Assembly (NCBI RefSeq): GCF_027579695.1
Contig: NC_083576.1
Span: 36,175,260-36,239,259, forward strand
DNA length: 64,000 bases
Source: Neoarius graeffei
Taxonomy: Eukaryota; Chordata; Actinopteri; Siluriformes; Ariidae
Direction: 5' to 3'
Shown: positions 33,307 through 44,170 of the stretch, one piece after another
Layout: each line of letters starts with the position of its first letter
Position numbering within the stretch: position 1 is the first letter of the stretch
Position numbers and translations under genes: made by a program
Notes under the pieces: model-generated
Databases searched by the model: none
What the model was told of the DNA's origin: nothing
Seen by the model: the letters and a program-made list of their open reading frames with translations, nothing else

Positions 33307-34739
33307 GGGGAGAGTGGGGTAAGATGAGCCACTTTTTACATTTTTCATCATAACTACATGTTAAAGCCATTTTTGCTTCCAGTCTACACACCATACCAAA
33401 TTTCAAAGTGTACTGTTACTATCTGAGCAAAACATAATTGATAAGCTCTTATGGTTAGAGTGATATTACCTCTTGAAAAAAAAAATGTCAAGTGGCTCAA
33501 CTTACCCCATGCACGGGGTAAGATGAGCCACTGTGTGGGGTAAATTGAGCCAACACAAAACATGTTAGGTTAACAAAGTAAACAACTTTTATTATTAGAA
33601 ATGCAATCAATGAATCAAGTCAAGTCAATCAAGTGGGGGATAGGGCCGTTGCATAGAGAAGGGGAGATGAAGAGAGAGGTGATAGAACGAGGGATAGATA
33701 GGGATAGATAGGGAGGGATAGATAGATGGATAGAGAGAGAGATATGCGTAGATAGATAGAAAGAGGGATGGTTAGAGAGGGAATGAGAGATATACTATAT
33801 TATAGAAATTACTAAAACAGTAGAACAGTGCCAAAAAAATCTTATTTCTTTCAGTAGGTTAAAACATTGCTAAAACATGCAGCAATCATTCCATCAATCA
33901 TTTCATCATTATTCAATGTTCCAAGCGTTCAAATGGCAAGGGAACACCATTTGCCTCTCCCTCCGTGCTGTCCCCCCAACAGTAAAGGGGTGGGGCAATT
34001 TTTTCACAATATCCTGTCTTGACAGGACAGCCTCATCTTTCTCTTTGAAGACAAAGGTTGGCTTTCTTGCAGAGCCATGGCATGACTGGCTTCTTTTGAG
34101 AAATCTTGCCTCTATTTCGAAGACATCCAATTTGATTATCTGGCCAATGAAGAAATGCACTTTCTTCTTCCCCGTGTATTTTGCCACAACATAATCCCCC
34201 ACATCTAACAACTGGTCTTCCTCATCTGATGTCATATATATGTTGTTGTCATATATGACCAGTAAATGTGAAAACTTAAGTGTCATCCATATTGGGTAAG
34301 CTCAGCCACCAATGGGGTAAGTTGAGCCAGTGGCTCAACTTGCCCCACATCTAATGGCTCATCTTACCCCATGGCCACCATTTTGTAGAAAAATGCTAAT
34401 AAAGGGGATTAGGCTAATCAAAATTATTTTTATTAGCATTCATATCATAGCTTAGAAAGCCACTAACTTAACCCTAATGTGTCTAAATATTATTCTACTT
34501 TTGTCTTCTCTAAATCATCTTCACTGTGGACAAACATGGAATTGACTTAGAAAGCACAAAAACACATTTTTATAAATATGTCCCTCACTTAGTTTGACAT
34601 GTGGTGCTCCTCTCCACAAGTGTAAGTAAATGGTCCCGGCCCCCTTTGAACGTGGTCACATGGTCACATTTGTTTACTGTTTCTTAGAAACAGGGGGTGG
34701 CTCATCTTACCCCCTGGCTCATCTTACCCCGCTCTCCCC
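33307..34739 (-). mobile_element. TA-flanked DNA transposon with iterated GGGGTAAGATGAGCCA motif
   Basis: Ends GGGGAGAGTGGGG...CTCTCCCC between TA dinucleotides (33305-33306, 34740-34741). Removing it rejoins the LINE codons for Ala-Pro-Val-Leu-Ala-Phe. The terminal 16-mer recurs in both orientations near 33482-33556 and 34290-34375 and twice at the right end. One minus-strand frame (33909-34286) is open. TA duplication fits Tc1/mariner/pogo. A GATA/GAGA-rich tract lies at 33655-33790. Confidence 0.85.
33909..34286 (-). CDS. 125-codon frame, possible C-terminal domain of a DDE transposase
   Basis: Open from Met to stop, with 'LDVGDYVVAKYTGKKKVHFF' near residues 27-46, 'EIEARFLKRSQ' and 'KKLPHPFTVGGTARRERQMV' near 94-113. 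The layout, a small SH3/Tudor-like barrel then a KLPxPxxVGGTxR motif, is one I have seen at the C-terminus of transposase-derived proteins; that is recollection, not a search. No catalytic domain remains, so it is probably a relic exon. Confidence 0.5.
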   Translation of the reverse strand: MTLKFSHLLVIYDNNIYMTSDEEDQLLDVGDYVVAKYTGKKKVHFFIGQIIKLDVFEIEARFLKRSQSCHGSARKPTFVFKEKDEAVLSRQDIVKKLPHPFTVGGTARRERQMVFPCHLNAWNIE

Positions 34740-35743
34740 TACTGGCTTTCCTTCACTGGTGTCCTGTCCATTTCAGGAATTATTTGAAAATTTTATTGCT
34801 TGGTTTTCATGTTTTAAATGGGCTGGCACCACTTTATTTAGCTGAACTCTTGCATCTCCATAGCTCGGTTAGAGCACTGAGGTTGACCAACCAGATGCTC
34901 TATGATGTTTTGAGATGCAGGTACAAAAATAGATGTGATCAAGCTTTTTCAGTGGCTGCCCCAAATCTCTGGAACAGTTTACCTTTTCATCTGAGAACAA
35001 CTCAGACCTTAGAAACTTAAGTTACCATTGAAGACCCACTTCTGCTTATTGGCATTTGATTCGAATTGAGCTCGACACCCTAACTTCGTCTTTTATTGTA
35101 CTGGAACTCTTTATTCTTATTATTGTTTATTTAGTCATTGTGTTTTTATTATGTTTTCTTCTTCTTTCATCTGTTCTTGTTAGGGGTCACCATAACAGAT
35201 AATGTCCCTCTATCTCCTCCTGTCCTCCATATCTTTTTCTGTTACACCAACCATTGTCATGTCATCCTTCACCACATCCATAAATATTATCTTTGGTCAT
35301 CTGCTTTTCCTTCTACCTGGCAACTCCATCTCCCGCATTCTTTTCTCAGTATACCCTGGATCTCTCCTCTGTACATGTCCAAACCATCTCAGTCTCACCT
35401 TTCTCACATTGTCTCCTACATGTGCTGTCCCTCTAATATACTAATTTCTCATACTGTCCAACTTTGTCAGTCCCAGTGAAAATCTCAGCATCTTCAACTC
35501 TGCTACCTCCAGTTCAGCCTTCTGTCTTTTTGTCAGTGCCACTGTCTCCAAACCATACAACATAGCTGGTCTTACTATTGTCTTGTACACTTTTCCTTTC
35601 ATTCTTGCTGGTACCGTTTGTCACAAATCACTCCTGATACTCTCCTCTATCCAGTCCATCCTGCTTGTACTCTCTTCTTCACTTCTCTTCTGCACTCACC
35701 ATTACTTTATACAGTTGACCCCAGATATTTGAACTCCTCAAAT

Positions 35744-37070
35744 CATTGGCCATAACAACATGCTGAAACTCCCAACTAGCAGCCTGTTGGAAGAGTTTAA
35801 AGTGAGCCGTACAAGGGAGGTGTTGCAGTACCGAGAGTCAAAGGACCCAAAGGTCTCTCAGGCCGGCATTGAAGTTAGGACGGGGCAGAAGTGGAGAGCT
35901 GCGGATGCTGTGGAGGTGGCTGAATCACGGCTACGATACAGGACACTGGTCGGGACAGTGGCTCGAGGTAGAGAAGGCCTCGGCAGCAATGTAACACCTC
36001 GCTTCGACCAGGTAAAGGGAGAGGACAGGAGAGCACTGGTTCAGAAAGAGGTGCGGGCAGTCATCGAAGAGGAACGAGCGAGCAAGGTGGTGGGGATGCA
36101 GCAGCAGGGAGCCTGGACTCGATGGGAGCATGCACTAGACCGTAAAGTCTCCTGGAATGAGCTGTGGAGAGCAGAGCCCCAGCGCATTCGGTTCCTAATC
36201 CAGGCTGTCTATGATGTGTTACCAAGCCTGTCAAACCTGTTCAACTGGGGGAAGGTAGAGTCACCAGCCTGCGCCCTGTGACAGAAAAGGGGGACACTGG
36301 AGCACATTCTTAGCAGCTGCCCAAGAGCTTTGGGCGAGGGATGCTACCGCTAGCGCCATGACCAAGTGCTAAGGGTGATTGCGAATACCATCTGCAATGG
36401 AATCAACCAGTGCAAGCGCCTCTGCCCTGCAAAGCAGACTATCTGGGGAGCTGGGGAGAAACCATTAGCTGTGGCCAGGACCAAGTATTCTGGTTTGTTG
36501 GCAACAGCTCAAGACTGGGAGTTGAGAGCTGACTTGGGAAGGCAACTTAAGTTCCCGGAAAAGGTAGCCACAACAACGCTAAGACCAGATCTAGTCCTCC
36601 CTTCAGAAACCATCAAACAGGTGGTCCTCTTGGAGCTTACTGTCCCATGGGAGGAGCGCATTGAGGAAGCTAATGAGAGGAAGAGAGCTAAGTATGCTCA
36701 ACTAGTGGAGGAGTGCCGCTGCAATGGGTGGGGGACAAGATGTGAACCCATTGAGGTTGGATGTAGAGGGTTTGCAGGCCAGTCCCGTTGTAGGGCTTAT
36801 AACATGCTGGGCATCACAGGGGCAAGGAGGCAAAGGGCCATAAAGGAAGCCACTGAGGCAGCTGAAGTTGCCTCACGGTGGCTGTGGATCAAAAGAGGAG
36901 ATCCGTGGGCAGGGTAGCACTACCTGGACACAAGCTGGGGCTTGATCACCCCTGGCTGGGTCGTCTGGGTGAGAGTGTATGATGTTTGAAAGACCCGAAA
37001 CACTCGAAGACCCCAGGTAACATCACTGAAGATGTGTCCAGGTTGCATCACTTGCTGATGTATGTTATAA
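35744..37070 (+). mobile_element. R2/R4-type LINE 3' fragment with restriction-like endonuclease
   Basis: The frames at 35760-36281 and 36366-36917 make one C-terminal region broken by two point stops. A zinc-knuckle ('ACAL-stop' then 'GTLEHILSSCPRAL') precedes 'TTTLRPDLVLPSETIKQVVL' and 'LELTVPWEERIEE', the R-P-D...E-L active site of restriction-like endonucleases found at the C-terminus of R2, R4 and related LINEs. The RT is absent (5' truncation). It is inserted opposite to the RTE LINE. Confidence 0.82.
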
Positions 37071-38042
37071 GCTAAACTCCTCTGCTTTGACCACCTCTAT
37101 TCCTTGTAGCTGTACCATTCCACTATCCTCACCCTCATTCATGCACATGCACTCTGTCTTGCTCCAACTGACTTTCATTCCCCTTCTCTCTAGTGCATAC
37201 CATCATGTCTCTGTTTTCTTCCACTTGTTCCCTGTTCTCACTACAGATCACAATATCATCTGCAAATATCATTGTCCATGGGGCCTCTTGTCTGGTGTCA
37301 TCTGTCAACCTGTCCATTACCATGGCAAACAAGAAAGGGCTTAGGACTGAGCCCTAGTGCAATCCAACATACACCTTAAATGCCTCCGCCATTCCCACTG
37401 CACATCTCACTGCTGTCACACTGTCCTCATACATATCTTGCACAAATCTCACATACTTCTCTGCTACTCCTGATTTCCTCATGCAGTACCACAATTCCTC
37501 TCTCGGCACCCTGTCATACGTCTTCTCTAAATCCACAAACACACAATGCAGTTCCTTCTGGCCTTCTATATACTTTTTCATCAACATTCTCAAAGCAAAT
37601 ATTGTATATGTAGTACTCTTTCCTGGCATGAAATCATATTGCTGCTCACATATCTCCACCTCTGCTCTTAGCCTAGCTTCCACTACTCTATCCCATAACT
37701 TTATGCCTTTATAGTTACTGCAGCGCTGAACATTGCCCTTGTTCTTGAAATATTGGTAACAGTATACTTCTCCGCTCTTCAGGCACCCTCTCACTTTCCA
37801 AGATTTTGTTAAACAATCTAGTCGAAAAGTCAGTTGCCATCTTTCCTAAGCATCTCCATTGCCTCCACTGGTCTATCATCTGGGCTGACTGTCTTACCAC
37901 TTTTTTATTCTCTTCATATCTCTCCTTACTTCTTCCTTGCTAATCTGCTATACTTCCTGATTCACCATCTCTACCTCAGCTAACCTTCTCTCTTTCATTT
38001 TCTTCATTCATCAGTTTCTCAAAGTACTCCATCCACCTCCTC

Positions 38043-38044
<2 letters not shown>

Positions 38045-38091
<47 letters not shown>
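38045..38091. repeat. (CA)n microsatellite
   Basis: About 47 bases of CA dinucleotide inside the RTE-type LINE linker. Confidence 0.97.
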
Positions 38092-38095
<4 letters not shown>

Positions 38096-39789
38096 CACTT
38101 GTCAGCACATTTCCATCTGCATCCTGTATCAGCCTAATCCTTCCCAGCTTGATCTCACTGTCTTACTAATTGGTACAGGTCCTTTTCTCCATCCATTTGT
38201 GTCTAACCTTTCATATATAGTTCATCACATGCCTTTTTCTTTGCCTTTGTCACTGCTGTCTTTGCTTTCCCTTGCATCTCCTTGTATTCTTGTCTGCTCT
38301 CTTGATATCTTTTTATCCCAGTTTTGCTTTGCCAACTTCTTCCTCCTTTTACTCTCCTGGACTTCCTCATTCCACTATCAAGTCTCTTTGTCTTCCTTTC
38401 TTTGTCCTGATGTCACTCCCAGCACCTTCCTAGCTGCCTACCTCACCACTTCTGTCATAGTTGTCCAATCATCTAATACCTCTTCATCCAATGCCTGTCT
38501 CATCAAATGCTGTACCTAAATTCTGACTTACAATCTTCATCCTTCAATTTCTACCATCTGATTTTTGGTTTAGCCTTCCCTTTCTTCTTCATTTTACCTC
38601 TAAGGTCCCAACCATCATCTAATGCTGCTTAGCTACACTCTTCCCTGCTATCACTTTGCAGTCTCCAATCTCCTTCAGATTGCATCTCTGACATAAAATA
38701 TAGTCCACCAGAGAACACCTTCCTCCGCTGTTGTTACTCTACACTCTTCTTTCTTCTTAAAAGTATGTATTCACCACAGCCATTTCCATCCTCTTTGCAA
38801 AATCCACCACCGTCTGCCCTGCCACATTTCTCTGCTTCACTCCGTACCTACCCATCACCTCCTCTTCACCCCTGTTCCTTTCTCCAACATGCCCATTTAG
38901 GTGAGCTCCAATCACCACTCTTTCCTTTTTTGGTATACTTTCAACCACTTCATCCAATTCACTTGAGGGGCATATGCACTGATGTTCATCATCACTCCTT
39001 GATTTCCAGCTTCACCCTCCTCAATCTGTCACTCACTCTCTTTACCTCCAACACACTCTTAACATACTCTTCATTCAGGATTACCCCTACACCATTTTCC
39101 TCCCATCCACACCATGATAGAAAAACTTGAAACCACCTCCAATGTTCCTGGACTTACTTCCCTTCCACTTTGTTTCTTGTACACACAGGATGTCAATCTT
39201 TCTCTTCTCCATCATATCAGCCAGTTCTCTTCATTTAAAGTTCTATCTTTCAATTCCACTCTCCTGCCTTTTCTATTCTCATGTTTCTTCCAAATTCACC
39301 TTCCACCTCTTTCTCCTCCTTTTCTCACCAGTAGCAAAGTTTCCACTGTACCCTGCTCAGAAACAGTTCCAGTGGCGATCATTGTTAGCCTGGGCCTTGA
39401 TCAATCTGATATGAAAGTCCTCTTCTTCATCATCTGCATAGTTGGTTTGGCATGAGTTTTACATTGGATGCCCTTAATGATGCAACCCTCCGCATTTATC
39501 TAGGCTTGGGCACCTCAGTGGCTGGATTGCACCTCAGTTCCTGGATTTAAGCCATTGTTGTTTTATGGTGTTATTTTGATAGTACATCACTTTTTTGTCA
39601 ACTTTTGTTGTTTTTAAATGTGCTTTATAAATAAATTTGACCTTTTCACAGATTCTTATTTTAACAGCAGAAAGATGGGACAGAGTGCATAGTATGCCAT
39701 TACTGTGCCTGCATGTCGTGGTCACTGACTTGCCCCCACAGATTACTGTTATTCTAGTACTTGTTGAACTATACCCACCTCATATATGA

Positions 39790-40345
39790 AAATGCATTTA
39801 TATTATTTTTGGACTTTTGTAAGGCGTTTGATTCCAGGGCACATGATTTCATATATCAAGTGTTAGAACTACTTGGTTTCAGGACAAATTTTAGTAATAT
39901 GCTCAGAACTATATACAATAAATAGCAGTGTTGTTCTTGCTGAGGGAACTTCAAAAAGATTTGTACTGAACAGAGGTATAAGAAAAGGTTGTCCCATCTC
40001 CCTGTTCCTGTTGAGTCTTTTCAGAACTAATTGTATTCATGCTGAGGGTATTAAAATTGGGGATAATACTGAATTAATTAGTCAATTAGCAGATGATACT
40101 TGCATCTTTTCAAGGAATGAAAAACAACTGTCTGTTGTCTAAGAAGGGTTGGAGCGCTTTTCCAGGGCCTCTGGTCTTTTAATTAACTGCGATAAATGTG
40201 AACTCTTACCACTTAATAATTCCAACAGGCTCACCATTTCTGGGGTGGTAGTTAAACATACTGTAATATTCCTTGTTCTTACAATCAGTAAATCAACTCA
40301 GGACAGAGAGGTAAGCAACTTTTATGCTAAGATTTAAAAGCCAGA
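39790..40345 (+). pseudogene. L1-like LINE RT fragment
   Basis: Reads 'FLDFCKAFDSRAHDF'-type RT block A near 39810 and 'NRGIRKGCPISLFLLSLF' near 39975. 'ELISQLADDTCIFSRN' (catalytic A-D-D) and 'LERFSRASGLLINCDKCE' follow near 40075 and 40150. These motifs fit fish L1/Tx1-like RTs. A stop at about 40140 and truncation at both ends show it is dead. Confidence 0.82.
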
Positions 40346-40429
40346 TCCATATTTAACAGAGGCCATTTAACAGAGACGAGACTGTTGCTCTGCTGCCGGG
40401 CTTCAGCAAGGCCAAGACCATCGCTCAAG

Positions 40430-40625
40430 CAAAGCCTCGGAGTCCAGACCTGAATTCAAGCCCATGTCCAAGTTCATGTCCATGCCTATGCCTGAGCCCA
40501 TGTCTACACACAAGTCTATGCCTATGCCCATGTCCATGTTCCAATCTATGCCTGAGCTCATGTTTATGCCTAAGTCCCTGATCATCATACCCATTTCCGA
40601 GTCCAAGCATGAACCTAAGCCTCCA
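40430..40625. repeat. Imperfect hexanucleotide-based repeat (CCATGT / CCTATG)
   Basis: The stretch alternates ATGCCTATGCCC, ATGTCCATG and TGAGCCCATGTC units with a 6-bp beat. Frames on both strands (plus 40464-40835 with Met-Pro repeats; minus 40403-40762 and 40425-40697 with Gly-Met-Asp or His-Gly-Arg repeats) stay open because of the 6-bp period. I regard the open frames as a by-product. Confidence 0.7.
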
Positions 40626-40852
40626 CATGCATCTATGCTTCCATTTAAAGCCCAACTGGAATCCAAGCTTCCACCTAAGCCCAGGTTCTGGTACCACGTC
40701 CTTCCTGAGCCAGAGTGGAGCTCTGAGGAGACTTTGTCCAGCGCCAGGGCTTCATCCAGCACTTCAGCAAGACCTCACCCAACAGGGATGGATTCTACTT
40801 TATTTTTTATTAACATTTTATTGTTTCTTAATTAAAATACACACACATATAG

Positions 40853-41218
40853 ACCTGGGCGGCATGGTGGTACAGTGGCTGGCACTATCGCTTAACAGCA
40901 AGAAGGTTCTGGCTTCGAGCCCATTGGCTGACGGGGGCCTTTCTGTGTGGAGTTTGCATGTTCTCCCTGTATCTGTGTGGGTTTCTTCCAGGTGCTCCAG
41001 TTTCCCCCACAGTCCAAAGACATTCAGGTTAGGTTAATTGGTGGTTCTAAATTGACCATAGGTGTGAATGTAAGTGTGAATTCTTGTCAGTCCTGTGATG
41101 ATCTGGCGATTTGTCCAGGGTGTACCCTGCCTCTTGTCCACAGTCAGCTGGGATAGGCTCCAGCTTGCCTGTGACCCTGCCCAGGATAAGTTGTTACAGA
41201 TAATGGATGGATGGACAT
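40853..41218 (+). mobile_element. tRNA-derived SINE, near full length
   Basis: Starts ACCTGGGCGGCATGGTGGTA, with the B-box-like GGCTTCGAGCCC at about 40910-40921. The body contains TTTCCCCCACAGTCC, GATAGGCTCCAGCTTGCC and a GGATGGATGGA tail. It is the fuller version of the fragment at 5780-5925. This is a common fish SINE layout: pol III head, conserved centre, short tandem tail. Confidence 0.88.
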
Positions 41219-41399
41219 TTAGACCACCCACCCAAAACCCCTCAAATTGCCCTCACCACAGATACAATTGACCTTGGTTGGCCACACAAATACCAATAGC
41301 ATATGCATTAGACATCAAGGTTTCAAAAACAAAATCAAATTCAGGAAACATATCAAAGAAAGAAAAAACAAATACAGAACAAGATCATATTTTGTTCAT

Positions 41400-42590
41400 G
41401 CATTGCATAATACAAATTTTTTTTTCGCGGTCCACATCCTGCACTCTGATTGGCTGGCGAGCAGGTCTGTATCCTACGGTACAGACCCCGGTTATGAACC
41501 TCTGGTGACTCGCTCGTTCACAACAACAAACATACATAGTAGCATTTTTTGTCAACATTTATTATCTCTTTATTCTCTTTATTTAAGGGGTGACACTAAA
41601 TATCATTATAGATAATTTACACATGGCCCTCTAAATAACAAAATAACTAAATAAATAAATTTAAAAAAATTCTAAGATTTATTTATAAGATTATCAAAAA
41701 TCTTATAAATTGTTGCCAAAATTTCTCAGTATAATAGCATTAATTTTACAGCATGGATAGCGATAATGACAGTCTTTACAGCAAAAGCAAGTTTTACTAC
41801 CCTGAGGAAGAAAAAATAAAAGAAAACATTTCAGGAGAAAGCTACTGTAAAACCTGTAACTTGCTAACGCTGAGCAAAAACATGGCTGAATCCTGAATGA
41901 TTCCTATTTGTATAAATAGGGGACTACATAGGCGGCAAAATGTAGTTTTTTTCCTGCCATGGAAGTGCACTTGTATACCGAGGAGGAAGCAATTTGCATT
42001 ACAGCCATGAATGAGGATTCAAAATAGCATTAATTTTACATCATGACAGCGATAATGACAGTGTTCACAGCGAAAGCGAGTTTTACTACCCTGAGGAAGA
42101 CAAAATAAAACATTTCAGGAGAAAGCTAAAAACCTCTCTAACTTGCTAACAGTTTGATCTCATTAGTTAATGAGGCCCATTTTGGACCATGTTATCCTAA
42201 TACATAATATTACGTTAGGTAAAAACTTTAAACCAGTACAATCTCTTCTTCAAAGTTTCCCCAAATGGCTTTATTTATGCAATATAAAAAGGTCATAATA
42301 CTGTATAACTTTGGTCGAGCAAAAACATGGCTGAATCCTGAATGACTCAATTTTGTATAAATAGGGGACTACATAGGCAGCAAAATGTAGTTTTTTTTCC
42401 TGCCATGGAAGTCCACTTGTATACCAAGGAGGAAGCAATTTACATTACAGCCGTAAATGAGGATTCAAAATGGCGGCTCGCCTCGGCTTGGTTTTCCCTT
42501 TCGGGCGCTCTCATTTTCTGTTAGAATTTTGTAAAGGAAAAAAATAAATATATTATTTACCAGCTTAAGGTCGGTCTGTATCGTGAAATA
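41400..42590. mobile_element. DNA-transposon-like repeat with internal tandem duplication
   Basis: Copy 1 (41736-42025, 290 bp) and copy 2 (42026-42471, 446 bp) share their starts (AGCATTAATTTTACA), the 'tttgtataaataggggactaca' block and the end (GAGGATTCAAAAT). Copy 2 has about 155 extra bases in the middle. The right end has GGTCTGTATCGTGAAATACC and the left GGTCTGTATCCTACGGTACA. Copy 1 holds a short frame beginning MDSDNDSLYSKSKFYYPEEE (from about 41753). Confidence 0.6.
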
Positions 42591-44170
42591 CCGTGACCTC
42601 TCAACTGAATGGAATTACGACATCGTTGACCGAGAACTACTGGCTGTTAAACTAGCCTTGGAGGAGTGGAGGCACTGGCTTGAGGGGTCAGAGCTCCCCT
42701 TCCTAGTCTGGACCGACCATAAGAATCAAGTCCGCCAAACGCCTTAATTCCCGTCACGGCCGTTGGTCTCTCTTCTTCTCCCGGCTCAACTTCACGCTCT
42801 CCTACCACTCAGGCTCCAAGAACGGCAAACCCAACGCCCTGTCCAGGATGTTCTCTTCCCACCAAGAGGAGTCCAAGCCGCCCAAGACCTTCCTTCCTCC
42901 ATGCTGCCTGGTGGGAGCCGCCTTTCTAGAGGTTGAGATGCTTGTGCAGAAGGCCCTGGAGCAGGACCCCGGTGAAGGTAACCCCAACAACACTCCTCCT
43001 AACCATCTGTTTGTTCCCTGTCCTATGTGAACCCAGGTGCTGCAGTGGGGTCATGGCTCCAAGCTGGCCTGTCATCTGGGAGCCACTCGAAGCCTGGCAC
43101 TCATCCAGCAGCGCTTTTGGTGGCCATCCATCAAGGAGGATGTCCAGGAGTTCATGGCAGCCTGCGACACATGCTCCCAGAACAAGACAGCCAATCGACC
43201 CTCTGCCAGCCTGCTAAGACCCCTCCTGACTCCACATTGACCTTGGTCTCACATCGCCCTGGACTTTGTCACAGGACTCCCCAACTCAGGTGGCAACACA
43301 TGCATCCTCACTGTTATTGACCATTTTTCAAAGACTGTCCATTTCATTCCTTTGCCCAAGCTCCCCTCGGCCAAAGAGACTGCAGAACTACTCGTCCACC
43401 ATGTCTTCCGCCTACATGGTCCGCCTACTGACATTGTTTCTGACCGGGGTCCTCAGTTCACTGCACAGTTCTGGAGAGCCTTCTGCAAACTCATCGGGGC
43501 CACCTGTAGTCTCTCCTCAGGCTTCCACCCACAGACCAACGGCCAGGCAGAATGAGCAAACCAGGCTTTGGAGGTTGCACTCCGGTGCATGGCATCCAGG
43601 GATGCCAGTTCTTGGAACAAGTACCTACCCTAGATCGAATATGCCCATAACACTCTCCCTTCCTCTGCCACAGGTCTCTCTCCGTTCCAGTGCTCACTAG
43701 GTTACCAACCACCACTGTTCCCCAGCCAAGAGGAGGAGGTCGCCTTACCTTCAGCCCAGCTTTTTATACACCGCTGCAGAAGGACATGGGCATTGGCCCA
43801 GAGAAGACTCATTCGCTCCTCACTTGCATCCAAGAGGCAGGCCAACAAACGTCACTCCAAGGCACTCACCTACCGAGTAGTGACCTACTCGGTAGGTGAG
43901 TGCCTTGGAGTGACGTTATGCTCTCCACGCACCACCTGCCACTTAGGACTGTCTCTCGTAAGCTAGCACCCAGGTTCCTTGGACCCTTCCTCATCAAGAA
44001 GGTAATCAACCCATGTTCTGTTGGACTGGCATTACCACTCACCATGCGACGTCTTCACCCTACCTTTCATGTATCTCTGCTTAAACCTCTGGTCTCCAGT
44101 CCTTTGCAAAAAGTCACTTTGTTGAGGAGGCCTATAGCACATGCCAAAAATAATTGGTTTGGTCTTTGGT
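42590..44170 (+). pseudogene. Ty3/Gypsy pol fragment: RNase H and integrase
   Basis: RNase H opens with '[18 protein letters not shown]' and 'FLVWTDHKN'. The integrase zinc region follows ('QQRFWWPSIKEDV', 'ACDTCSQNK'), then the core D-D-E as '[10 protein letters not shown]', '[13 protein letters not shown]' and 'NGQAE-stop'. The end has '[13 protein letters not shown]', typical just before the Gypsy chromodomain. Point stops and a foldback insertion (43885-43917) break it. No LTR found. Confidence 0.92.
43848..43917. repeat. Perfect 33-bp foldback inside the Gypsy integrase
   Basis: Bases 43848-43880 (AACGTCACTCCAAGGCACTC...) are followed by a TGAC spacer (43881-43884) and their exact reverse complement (43885-43917). 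It could form a 33-bp hairpin. The second arm is an insertion relative to the integrase reading, which resumes after it with a frame change. Confidence 0.97.

Larger units (their letters stand above)
32500..35150 (+). mobile_element. Second L2-like LINE, with two DNA-transposon insertions
   Basis: The RT start 'AAFDTMDHRILISHLEQCIG' near 32590 and 'HCFADDPQISLP' near 32740 are close together, so part of the palm is deleted internally. Then come 'YVGIEQSS' near 33200 and 'HIAPV' near 33295, and after an insertion 'HWCPVHFRNYLKILL' at 34757 and 'FSVAAPNLWNSLPFH' near 34950. A poly-A-like run occurs at 32534-32547 on the 5' side. Confidence 0.82.
35165..39530 (-). mobile_element. RTE-type (Rex3-like) LINE, interrupted
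   Basis: From the 5' end on the minus strand: upstream region and endonuclease at 38757-39455 ('VVIGAHLNGHVGERNRG'; G-D-L/F-N box read GAHLN), linker, RT at 37354-37794 ('NKGNVQRCSNYKGIKL', 'CVFVDLEKTYDRVPREELW') and 37135-37332 ('WTMIFADDIVICSE', catalytic A-D-D intact), then the C-terminal region from 37090 to about 35180, split by another LINE at 35744-37070. The 3' end includes 'ggggtcaccataacagataat'-type sequence. Several stops. Confidence 0.88.

Noticed and set aside
33877..34194. Plus-strand 105-codon frame
   Set aside because: Lies antisense to the better-supported frame at 33909-34286.
37087..39455. Plus-strand Pro/Ser-rich frames across the RTE LINE
   Set aside because: They are antisense shadows of the minus-strand LINE endonuclease and RT.
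40403..40835. Three long repetitive frames (Met-Pro, His-Gly, Met-Asp)
   Set aside because: A 6-bp repeat keeps all frames open; none shows a folded-domain pattern, so I do not call a gene.
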